From Streptomyces capitiformicae (GTDB taxonomy: Bacteria; Actinomycetota; Actinomycetes; Streptomycetales; Streptomycetaceae): DNA of 64,000 nucleotides. The DNA is taken from the NCBI RefSeq assembly GCF_002214185.1, contig NZ_CP022161.1:7323486-7387485 (forward strand), given 5' to 3'. Below the pieces are notes generated by a model. The model worked only from the letters and a program-made list of their open reading frames with translations, did not search any database and had not been told where the DNA came from. Each line of letters begins with the position of its first letter. The first letter of the stretch is position 1. A program made the translations under genes and the position numbers. Of this stretch, positions 8,967 to 16,580 are shown in pieces.

Positions 8967-10445
8967 GTGCCGCTCATGCTCGTCACGCTCCTCGTGCCGT
9001 CACGCTCCGCGCCCGGGCGGCCGGGGGCCGACTACTGGAGACGGCTGCTCCCGGTGCTCGCCGCGCTGGCCTGCGTCACCCGGATCCCGTCCTTCGTCCC
9101 GCCGCTGTGGAACCCGGACGAGGGCTATCTCGCCGTACAGGCACGGCTGTTGGCGGACGGCGGAGAGTTGTACGAGACGGTCGTGGACCGCAAGCCGCCG
9201 CTGGTGCCGTGGCTGTACGCGGCGTCGTTCGCGGTGTTCGGCGACGACTCGCTGACCCCGGTACGGGTGCTCGCGACCGGCGCGCAGCTGGTGACCGCCG
9301 TCCTGCTGGCCTCGCTGGCCCGGCGCCGCTGGGGTGACAGGGAGGGGCGTACGGCGGGTGTCCTGTATCTGCTGACGTCCATCGGGCTCAACCCGGAGGA
9401 CGCCCAGGCCGCGCTCTTCGAGGTCTTCATACTGCCCTTCACGGCCTGCGCGATGTGGTGCGCGGACCGGCGCCGGTGGAGTGCGGCGGGTGTGGCGCTC
9501 GGCTGCGCGTTCCTGGCCAAGCAGACGGGCGGGGCGGTGCTGATGCCGGTGCTCTGGCTGCTGTACCGGTCCGGTGCGCACCGAAGTGGCGTGGTACGGC
9601 TGGGAGTCGGCGCCGTCGTGCCGGTCCTGGGCGCGGCGGCACTCACCGACCCCGCCGGGTTCCTGTTCTGGACCGTGACCGGATCCGGCGCGTACGCCTC
9701 CTTCACCGGGTCCGAACTCCACGTATTGGCAAGGGCGTTGACCAACACCGCGATTCTGGGCGTGGCGTGTGCGGGGCTGATCCCGCCGGTGGTGCGGGTA
9801 CTGCGGACCGCCACCCGCACCGGCTCGGTGGACCTGTGGCTGTGGCTCGGCTCGTCGGCGCTGGCGGTGGCTCTCGGCTTCCACTTCTTCGGCCACTACT
9901 ACCTGCAACTCGTCCCGCCCGTAGCGCTGTTGGGCACTTCCGCCCTGCGAAACCCGCCGGGCGAGAGGTGGGCGAGAGCTCTTCTCGTCTCCGGCTGCTG
10001 CGGTGCGCTCTTCCTGGCCTGGGGCCTGCTCGCACCCCGCCCCGAACTCGCCCACGCACACCGCCTCGCCGCCGAGATCGCCCGCCGCACGGCACCCGCC
10101 GACCGGGTCCTGGTCTGGGGCATACACCCGGAGACGTACTGGCTCGCCGACCGCCACCCGGCCACCCGCTATCTGACCGCCGGCCTGCTCACCAACTACA
10201 GCGGAGGCCGGGACGGACCACAGGTGGGGGAGCGGTACGGGGTGGAGGGCGCCTGGAAGATCTTCCGGGATGAGATGGCGAGCCGGCCACCGGCCCTGGT
10301 CGTGGACGACTCACGCGACAAGCCGTACGCCCCGGAAAGGATGCCGTCACTGCGGCGGATCCTGGCCGGCGGGTACGAGGAGGCCGGGAGGCTGGACGGG
10401 GCGGTGCTGTACGTCCGCGCGGGGGACGGGTTCGGTCAGGATTGA
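8967..10445 (+). CDS. Polytopic membrane glycosyltransferase, GT39/ArnT-like
   Basis: This 492-aa protein has many hydrophobic segments and the first-loop acidic motif PLWNPDEGYL (about residues 45-54), typical of the GT-C fold PMT/ArnT families that use polyprenyl-phosphate sugars outside the membrane. 'VDRKPPLVPWLY' just after it is also characteristic. The C-terminal part (VLVWGIHPETYWLADRHPATRY) is the usual extracytoplasmic tail. No Shine-Dalgarno is obvious at GTG 8967; ATG 8976 is an alternative. Donor and acceptor are unknown; cell-wall polymer or lipid glycosylation is plausible. Confidence 0.75.
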   Translation: MPLMLVTLLVPSRSAPGRPGADYWRRLLPVLAALACVTRIPSFVPPLWNPDEGYLAVQARLLADGGELYETVVDRKPPLVPWLYAASFAVFGDDSLTPVRVLATGAQLVTAVLLASLARRRWGDREGRTAGVLYLLTSIGLNPEDAQAALFEVFILPFTACAMWCADRRRWSAAGVALGCAFLAKQTGGAVLMPVLWLLYRSGAHRSGVVRLGVGAVVPVLGAAALTDPAGFLFWTVTGSGAYASFTGSELHVLARALTNTAILGVACAGLIPPVVRVLRTATRTGSVDLWLWLGSSALAVALGFHFFGHYYLQLVPPVALLGTSALRNPPGERWARALLVSGCCGALFLAWGLLAPRPELAHAHRLAAEIARRTAPADRVLVWGIHPETYWLADRHPATRYLTAGLLTNYSGGRDGPQVGERYGVEGAWKIFRDEMASRPPALVVDDSRDKPYAPERMPSLRRILAGGYEEAGRLDGAVLYVRAGDGFGQD

Positions 10446-10470
10446 CCGGAGTACCGGCCCGAGCGGTCTC

Positions 10471-10839
10471 TCAGGGCTGACCGCTCACCGTGCGCGGGCC
10501 CGCCACCTCGGCGCCCAACTCCTCTACTCTTCGACGGAGTTCACGGTCGGCGGTGATGACGAGGCAGGGTCGGTCGTGGCCCTCCTCGGCGACCAGTTCG
10601 ACGATGCGGTCGTCGCCGCTGCGGGGCGCCGGGGCCACCCGTACGCCCGGCACGGGCTCCACGCCCCGCGCCGCGCCCTCGACGACGAGCACGATCTCCA
10701 CGGTGTCGGACCGGCCCGGGATCCCGTCGCGGGCGAGCCGGTCGCGCAGCCGTTCCGCCGCGCCGCGCCGGTCGCGCCACCAGCCGTCGGGGACGGACCC
10801 GATGACGTTGGCGGCGTCGATGATCACGAGTGTCGTCAT
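10471..10839 (-). CDS. NYN/PIN-like domain protein
   Basis: A 122-aa single-domain protein starting MTTLVIIDAANVIGSVPDGW. The early aspartate and asparagine (IDAANV), a central acidic GDDRIVELV and the late TADRELRRRVEELG match the NYN/PIN nuclease fold, where clustered acidic residues bind a metal. Proteins of this type are often labelled hypothetical or NTP pyrophosphohydrolase; I favour an RNA-cleaving NYN fold. It is divergent from galE with 85 bp between the starts. Confidence 0.6.
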   Translation of the reverse strand: MTTLVIIDAANVIGSVPDGWWRDRRGAAERLRDRLARDGIPGRSDTVEIVLVVEGAARGVEPVPGVRVAPAPRSGDDRIVELVAEEGHDRPCLVITADRELRRRVEELGAEVAGPRTVSGQP

Positions 10840-10912
10840 GGGTCCCTATTGTCGTCCCTGTCGCGCGGACCTCTCGTAGGGCCGGCGAAGTCGATCTCCA
10901 CGAAGTGGTTCG

Positions 10913-10918
10913 TAGTAT
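10913..10918 (+). promoter_or_regulatory. -10 hexamer of galE, apparently leaderless
   Basis: TAGTAT ends 6 nt before the galE ATG and no Shine-Dalgarno is present. A transcript starting at or next to the ATG is expected; the -35 region is weak. Confidence 0.4.
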
Positions 10919-10924
10919 GAAGCC

Positions 10925-11917
10925 ATGACGTGGCTGATCACAGGCGGAGCGGGGTTCATCGGGGCGCACGTCGTGCGCGCGATGCTGGACGCGGGCGAGC
11001 GGGTCGCGGTGTACGACGACCTGTCCACCGGCGACCCCGGCCGCGTCCCGCGCGGCGTGCCCTTCGTGAAGGGTTCCGTGCTGGACGGCGAACCGCTCCG
11101 CCGTACCCTCGCCGACCTGGGGATCGAGGGTGTGGTCCATCTCGCCGCGAAGAAGCAGGTCGCCGAGTCGGTCGCACGGCCGCTGCACTACTACCGCGAG
11201 AACGTCCAGGGCCTCGCCACCCTCCTCGAAGCGGCCGCCGACACCGGCGTACGGAACTTCCTCTTCTCCTCCTCGGCCGCCGTGTACGGCATGCCCGACG
11301 TGAACCTGGTGACCGAGGACACGCCCTGCGCCCCGATCAACCCCTACGGCGAGACCAAGCTGGCGGGCGAGTGGCTGGTGCGCGCCGCCGGCCGCGCGCA
11401 CGGCATGCGGACCGCCTCGCTGCGCTACTTCAACGTGGCGGGCGCCGCCGACGAACTCCTCGCGGACACCGGGGTCTTCAACCTGATCCCGATGGTGTTC
11501 GAGAAGCTCACCGAGGGCGCCGCGCCGGTGATCTTCGGCGACGACTACGACACCCCGGACGGCACGTGCGTACGGGACTTCATCCACGTCGAGGACATCG
11601 CCTCCGCCCACCTGGCCGCCGCCCGCGCCCTCACCGGCCGCGAGCCCGGCAGCGACCTGACGGTCAACATCGGACGCGGCGAGGGCGTCTCCGTACGCGA
11701 GATGATCGAACTGATCGGCGAGGTCACCGGTTACGGTCCGGCCGCGGCCCCGGTGTCCGCCCCCCGCAGGCCCGGCGATCCGGCCCGCGTGGTCGCCGCC
11801 GCGGACCGCATCCGCGAGGAACTCGGCTGGTCGGCGCGGTACGACGTCCGCGCGATGGTGACCTCGGCCTGGGCGGGGTGGTGCGCGCGGCATCCGGGGG
11901 CGTTGCGCGGGGCGTAG
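10925..11917 (+). CDS. galE: UDP-glucose 4-epimerase (SDR family)
   Basis: A 330-aa extended short-chain dehydrogenase. The Rossmann NAD motif ITGGAGFIGAHVV is at the N-terminus; the catalytic Ser is in SSSAAVYG and the Tyr-Lys pair in YGETKLAGE. The cofactor motif YFNVAGA and the family motif VRDFIHVEDIA are present. It interconverts UDP-glucose and UDP-galactose in the Leloir pathway and supplies sugars for surface polymers. Length and motifs match GalE, though related 4-epimerases for other UDP-sugars are not excluded. The mRNA seems leaderless. Confidence 0.85.
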   Translation: MTWLITGGAGFIGAHVVRAMLDAGERVAVYDDLSTGDPGRVPRGVPFVKGSVLDGEPLRRTLADLGIEGVVHLAAKKQVAESVARPLHYYRENVQGLATLLEAAADTGVRNFLFSSSAAVYGMPDVNLVTEDTPCAPINPYGETKLAGEWLVRAAGRAHGMRTASLRYFNVAGAADELLADTGVFNLIPMVFEKLTEGAAPVIFGDDYDTPDGTCVRDFIHVEDIASAHLAAARALTGREPGSDLTVNIGRGEGVSVREMIELIGEVTGYGPAAAPVSAPRRPGDPARVVAAADRIREELGWSARYDVRAMVTSAWAGWCARHPGALRGA

Positions 11918-11941
11918 GTCCGGCCGTGAACGCATGAAGCG

Positions 11942-11977
11942 GAAGAGGGCCTCCGCCCGAAAGCGGAGGCCCTCTTC
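11942..11977. terminator. Bidirectional terminator between galE and fadB
   Basis: A 15-bp perfect stem (11942-11956 / 11963-11977) with loop CCGAAA, in the 78-bp gap between two convergent genes. Confidence 0.9.
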
Positions 11978-11995
11978 ATCTGGGCATCACGGCCG

Positions 11996-14125
11996 TTACG
12001 CCGGAACCGAAGCCACGCCCGGCTCCAGGAACTTCTTGCCGTTCACCCGCTCGCTGACGCCCTCGCGGTCCAGGTACGGCGTGATGCCGCCCAGGTGGAA
12101 GGGCCAGCCGGCGCCGGTGATCAGGCAGAGGTCGATGTCCTGGGCCTCGGCGACGACACCCTCGTCGAGCATGAGCCCGATCTCCTGGGCGACGGCGTCG
12201 AGGACGCGGGCCCGCACCTGCTCCTCGGTCAGGACGACATCGCCCTGCTTGAGGAGCGCGGCGACCTCGGGGTCGAGCTCCGGCTTGCCGGAGTCATAGA
12301 CGTAGAAGCCGCGCTTGCCGGCCTCGACGACGGCCTTGAGGTTGGGGGAGACCTTGAAGCGGTCCGGGAAGGCGCCGCCCAGGGTCTCGGAGACGTGCAG
12401 ACCGATGGCGGGGCCGACCAGCTCCAGCAGGACCAGCGGCGACATCGGCAGACCCAGCGGCTCGACCGCCTTCTCCGCCACGTCGACCGGCGTGCCCTCG
12501 TCGATGACGTTCTGGATCTCGCCCATGAAGCGGGTGAGGATGCGGTTGACGACGAACGCCGGGGCGTCCTTCACCAGGACCGCGGTCTTCTTCAGCTTCT
12601 TGGCGACGGCGAAGGCCGTGGCGAGTGAGGCGTCGTCGGTCGCCTCGCCCCGGACGATCTCCAGGAGCGGCAGGATCGCGACCGGGTTGAAGAAGTGGAA
12701 GCCGACGACCCGCTCGGGGTTCTTCAGCTTCGACGCCATCTCGGTGACCGAGAGGGACGAGGTGTTGGTGGCGAGGATCGCGTGCGCCGGGGCGACCGCC
12801 TCGACCTCCGCGAACACCTGCTGCTTGACCCCGATCTCCTCGAACACGGCCTCGATGACGAAGTCCGCGTCCGCGAAGCCCTCGGCCTTGTCCAGGACAC
12901 CGGTGACCAGGGCCTTCAGGCGGTTGGCCTTGTCCTGGTTGATACGGCCCTTGCCGAGCAGCTTGTCGATCTCGGCGTGGACGTAGCCCACACCCTTGTC
13001 GACGCGCTCCTGGTCGATGTCGGTCAGCACGACCGGCACCTCCAGGCGGCGGAGGAAGAGAAGGGCGAGCTGGGAGGCCATCAGACCGGCGCCGACGACA
13101 CCCACCTTGGTGACCGGGCGGGCCAGGTTCTTGTCCGGCGCGCCCGCCGGGCGCTTGCCGCGCTTCTGCACCAGGTTGAAGGCGTAGATGCCGGCGCGCA
13201 GCTCGCCACCCATGATCAGGTCGGCGAGGGCCACGTCCTCGGCGTCGTAGCCCTGCTGGAGGTCGCCGTTCTTGGCGGCGGCGATGATGTCCAGCGCGCG
13301 GTACGCGGCCGGGGCCGCCCCGTGCACCTTGCCGTCCGCGATGAACCGGCCGCGCGCGACGGCCTGGTCCCAGGCCTCACCGCGGTCGATGACCGGACGC
13401 TCGACCTCGACGTCACCCTTCAGGACGTTCGCCGTCCAGACCAGCGACTGCTCCAGGAAGTCAGCGCCCTCGAAGATCGCGTCCGCGATGCCGAGCTCGA
13501 AGACCTGCTGGCCCTTGAGCTGCTTGTTCTGGTTGAGCGAGTTCTCGACGATGACCGTGACGGCCTTGTCGGCGCCGATCAGGTTGGGCAGCAGCGTGCA
13601 GCCGCCCCAGCCCGGGACGAGACCGAGGAAGACCTCGGGCAGCGAGAACGCCGGGAGCGCCTTGGAGACGGTCCGGTAGGTGCAGTGCAGACCGACCTCG
13701 ACACCGCCGCCCATCGCGGCACCGTTGTAGTACGCGAAGGTCGGGACCGCGAGGGCGGCCAGCCGCTTGAAGACCTCGTGGCCGCCCTTGCCGATGGCGA
13801 GCGCGTGCTCGTGCTCCTTGAGCAGCTCGACGCCCTTGAGGTCGGCGCCGACGGCGAAGATGAACGGCTTGCCGGTGACACCGACACCGACGATCTCGCC
13901 GGCCGCGGCCTCCTTCTCGACCTGGTCGATGGCGGTGTTCAGGTTCGCCAGCGACGCCGGGCCGAAGGTGGTCGGCTTGGTGTGGTCGAAGCCGTTGTCC
14001 AGCGTGATCAGGGCGAAGCGCCCGGCCCCGAACGGCAGGTCGAGGTGGCGTACGTGCGCGGACGTCACGACCTCGTCGGGGAACAGCTCGGCCGCGCCCT
14101 TCAAAAGCTCAGCGGTGGTGCTCAC
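11996..14125 (-). CDS. fadB: Trifunctional fatty-acid oxidation alpha subunit (enoyl-CoA hydratase / 3-hydroxyacyl-CoA dehydrogenase)
   Basis: A 709-aa two-domain enzyme. The N-terminal crotonase domain has YYNGAAMGGGVEVGLHC and the catalytic glutamate in PEVFLGLVPGWGG. The dehydrogenase half has the NAD motif VGVVGAGLMASQ near residue 335 and ATNTSSLSV...GFHFFNPV with its catalytic histidine. It hydrates enoyl-CoA and oxidises 3-hydroxyacyl-CoA in beta-oxidation. The frame is open 21 codons further upstream, but GTG 14125 overlaps the thiolase stop by 4 nt and gives VSTTAELLKG as N-terminus, the natural start. Forms a two-gene operon with the thiolase. Confidence 0.9.
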   Translation of the reverse strand: MSTTAELLKGAAELFPDEVVTSAHVRHLDLPFGAGRFALITLDNGFDHTKPTTFGPASLANLNTAIDQVEKEAAAGEIVGVGVTGKPFIFAVGADLKGVELLKEHEHALAIGKGGHEVFKRLAALAVPTFAYYNGAAMGGGVEVGLHCTYRTVSKALPAFSLPEVFLGLVPGWGGCTLLPNLIGADKAVTVIVENSLNQNKQLKGQQVFELGIADAIFEGADFLEQSLVWTANVLKGDVEVERPVIDRGEAWDQAVARGRFIADGKVHGAAPAAYRALDIIAAAKNGDLQQGYDAEDVALADLIMGGELRAGIYAFNLVQKRGKRPAGAPDKNLARPVTKVGVVGAGLMASQLALLFLRRLEVPVVLTDIDQERVDKGVGYVHAEIDKLLGKGRINQDKANRLKALVTGVLDKAEGFADADFVIEAVFEEIGVKQQVFAEVEAVAPAHAILATNTSSLSVTEMASKLKNPERVVGFHFFNPVAILPLLEIVRGEATDDASLATAFAVAKKLKKTAVLVKDAPAFVVNRILTRFMGEIQNVIDEGTPVDVAEKAVEPLGLPMSPLVLLELVGPAIGLHVSETLGGAFPDRFKVSPNLKAVVEAGKRGFYVYDSGKPELDPEVAALLKQGDVVLTEEQVRARVLDAVAQEIGLMLDEGVVAEAQDIDLCLITGAGWPFHLGGITPYLDREGVSERVNGKKFLEPGVASVPA

Positions 14126-15339
14126 TTGTCCCCCTCGAAGTGCGGGTTCTCCCAGACGACGGTCGCGCCCATGCCGAAGCCGACGCACATGGTGGTCAGG
14201 CCGTAGCGGACGTGTGGCTGCTCCTCGAACTGACGGGCCAGCTGCGTCATCAGCCGGACACCGGAGGAGGCCAGCGGGTGGCCGAAGGCGATGGCGCCGC
14301 CGTACTGGTTGACGCGCGCGTCGTCGTCGGCGATGCCGTAGTGCTCCAGGAAGGCCAGGACCTGGACGGCGAAGGCCTCGTTGATCTCGAACAGGCCGAT
14401 GTCGTCGATCGACAGCCCCGCCTTGGCGAGGGCCTTCTCGGTCGCCGGGATCGGGCCGTAGCCCATGACCTCCGGCTCGACGCCCGCGAAGGCGTACGAC
14501 ACGAGGCGCATCTTGACCGGCAGGTCGTTCTCGCGGGCGAAGTCCTCGCTCGCGATGATCGAAGCCGTCGCGCCGTCGTTCAGACCGGCCGCGTTACCGG
14601 CGGTGACCCGCCCGTGCACACGGAACGGCGTCTTCAGGCCCGCGAGGTTGTCGATGGTCGTACCCGGACGCATCGGCTCGTCGGCGGTGACCAGACCCCA
14701 GCCGGTCTCACCGGCCTCGGCGTTGGTGCGGCGCACCGAGATCGGCACCAGGTCCTGCTGGATCTTGCCGTTGGCGTACGCCTTGGCGGCCTTCTCCTGC
14801 GAGCGCACGGCGTATTCGTCGGCGCGCTGCTTGGTGATCGTCGGGTAGCGGTCGTGCAGGTTCTCGGCGGTCATGCCCATGAACAGCGCGGACTCGTCGA
14901 CCAGCTTCTCGCTCACGAACCGCGGGTTCGGGTCCACGCCCTCGCCCATCGGGTGGCGGCCCATGTGCTCGACACCACCGGCGATGACGGCGTCGTAGGC
15001 ACCGAAGGCGATGGAACCGGCGGTGGTGGTGACGGCGGTCAGCGCGCCCGCGCACATCCGGTCGATGGAGTAACCGGGAACGGACTGCGGCAGCCCGGCG
15101 AGGATGCCGGCCGTACGACCGAGGGTGAGCCCCTGGTCACCGATCTGCGTGGTCGCGGCGATGGCGACCTCGTCGATCTGCTTCGGGTCGAGACCGGGGT
15201 TGCGGCGCAGCAGCTCCCGGATCGCCTTCACGACGAGGTCGTCGGCGCGGGTCTCGTGGTAGATGCCCTTCGGGCCCGCCTTGCCGAACGGGGTGCGGAC
15301 GCCGTCGACGAAGACGACGTCCCTGACGGTACGAGGCAC
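14122..15339 (-). CDS. fadA: Acetyl-CoA C-acyltransferase (thiolase, beta-oxidation)
   Basis: A 405-aa thiolase with all catalytic elements: nucleophilic Cys in DRMCAGALTAV (about residue 92), His in AFGHPLASSG and the second Cys in TMCVGFGMGA. It cleaves 3-ketoacyl-CoA to release acetyl-CoA and works with the FadB-type protein translated from the overlapping downstream gene. Start GTG 15339 has a GGAGGAG site. Some databases would call it acetyl-CoA acetyltransferase; the fadB partner favours beta-oxidation. Upstream palindromes suggest TetR-type control. Confidence 0.9.
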   Translation of the reverse strand: MPRTVRDVVFVDGVRTPFGKAGPKGIYHETRADDLVVKAIRELLRRNPGLDPKQIDEVAIAATTQIGDQGLTLGRTAGILAGLPQSVPGYSIDRMCAGALTAVTTTAGSIAFGAYDAVIAGGVEHMGRHPMGEGVDPNPRFVSEKLVDESALFMGMTAENLHDRYPTITKQRADEYAVRSQEKAAKAYANGKIQQDLVPISVRRTNAEAGETGWGLVTADEPMRPGTTIDNLAGLKTPFRVHGRVTAGNAAGLNDGATASIIASEDFARENDLPVKMRLVSYAFAGVEPEVMGYGPIPATEKALAKAGLSIDDIGLFEINEAFAVQVLAFLEHYGIADDDARVNQYGGAIAFGHPLASSGVRLMTQLARQFEEQPHVRYGLTTMCVGFGMGATVVWENPHFEGDK

Positions 15340-15380
15340 GATGGCTCTCCTCCAAGGGGTGCGGGATCTGCACGATGCGC

Positions 15381-15416
15381 TGAGCGCTCGCTCAGGCCCA
15401 TGCTACTTACGAGTAA
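15381..15416. promoter_or_regulatory. Two palindromic operator candidates upstream of fadA-fadB
   Basis: TGAGCGCTCGCTCA (15381-15394) is a TGAGCG/CGCTCA palindrome, and TTACGAGTAA (15407-15416) is a TTAC/GTAA palindrome, 42-77 bp upstream of the thiolase start. Such sites are typical of TetR-type acyl-CoA-responsive repressors of fatty-acid degradation in actinobacteria. The regulator is not in the window. Confidence 0.5.
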
Positions 15417-15554
15417 CAGTGCTGCACACCCCTGGGCGGGGGAGCGGCGAAGGTCACATGGGATTGACGTGTTACCGCCGGTTACATGCACCTACCCTAA
15501 GGGCGTGGGTAACTGCGCGACCAGCCCCGACACACCCGCAGCCCCCTGTGGCGA

Positions 15555-16580
15555 TCAAGGGGCAGGCGCTGTGGACCCCCGAGGAACCAGCACAGGCGTA
15601 GCCACCGGATGCGACTCCCCGTCCCCGGCGATCACCCCGAACAACGTCCGCGCGACCTCCGCCCCGAACCCGTGCACGTCATGACTCATCGCGGACAACG
15701 TCGGCCGCGTCAGCCGACAGAGCTGTGAATCGTCCCAAGCCAACAACGACACATCCTCCGGCGCCCGCAACCCCATCTCGCCCGCCACCGACAGCCCCGC
15801 CACAGCCATGATGTCGTTGTCGTACAAAATCGCCGTAGGCCGATCCGCCCCGGTCAACAGCGACCGCGTCGCCCGAGCCCCCGCCTCCCCCGAGAAATCG
15901 GTCGCCACCTGCCAAGCCCCGGCCAGCCCCAGTGCCCTGGCCGCCTCGTCGAACGCCGCCGTACGGATGGCCGTGTGCCCCAACGCCGCCGCACCCCCCA
16001 CCCGGGCGATCCGCCGATGCCCGAGCGCCGCCAGATACCGCACGGCCTCCGTCACGGCGGTGGCGTCATCCGTCCACACCGACGTGAGCCCCCCGGTCAG
16101 CGACGGATGCCCGACGGCCACCACCGGCATCCCCAGCCGCTCCACGGTCCCCACCCGGGGATCATCCGCGCGGAAGTCGACGAGGATCGACCCACTCACC
16201 TGCCGCCCCCGCCACCACGCGTCCTGAAGCCCCACCTCCTCGTCCAGATTGCGCACCAGTCGCAGCAGCAGCGAACAGGACCGCTCGGTCAGCACGCTCT
16301 CCACCCCGGAGATGAACTCCATGTAGAACGGCTCAAGCCCCAGCAGCTTCGCGGGCCGGCAGATCGCCAGCCCGACCACATCCACCCGCTGACTCGACAG
16401 CGACCGCGCCGCCAGATTCGGCGCCCACCCGAGTTCTCGTGCCGCCGCGAAGATCCGGTCCCGCGTGGCGTCGGACAGCCCCGGCTTACGGTTGAACGCG
16501 AGGGACACCGCACCCTTGGACACCCCGGCACGGGCGGCGACGTCCTTGATGGTCACGCGCGGAGTCGGCGGCGTGCTCAT
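15555..16580 (-). CDS. LacI-family transcriptional regulator of the mannoside cluster
   Basis: A 341-aa LacI/GalR repressor: helix-turn-helix and hinge at residues 8-60 (VTIKDVAARAGVSKGAVSLA, then LAARSLSSQRVDVVG) followed by a sugar-binding-protein-like effector domain. ATG 16580 is chosen because it overlaps the mannosidase stop by 4 nt (ATGA), so it is translationally coupled as the last gene of that operon. It most likely represses the mannosidase and the divergent ABC genes until a beta-mannoside appears; palindromes in the divergent promoter are its candidate sites. Confidence 0.85.
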   Translation of the reverse strand: MSTPPTPRVTIKDVAARAGVSKGAVSLAFNRKPGLSDATRDRIFAAARELGWAPNLAARSLSSQRVDVVGLAICRPAKLLGLEPFYMEFISGVESVLTERSCSLLLRLVRNLDEEVGLQDAWWRGRQVSGSILVDFRADDPRVGTVERLGMPVVAVGHPSLTGGLTSVWTDDATAVTEAVRYLAALGHRRIARVGGAAALGHTAIRTAAFDEAARALGLAGAWQVATDFSGEAGARATRSLLTGADRPTAILYDNDIMAVAGLSVAGEMGLRAPEDVSLLAWDDSQLCRLTRPTLSAMSHDVHGFGAEVARTLFGVIAGDGESHPVATPVLVPRGSTAPAP

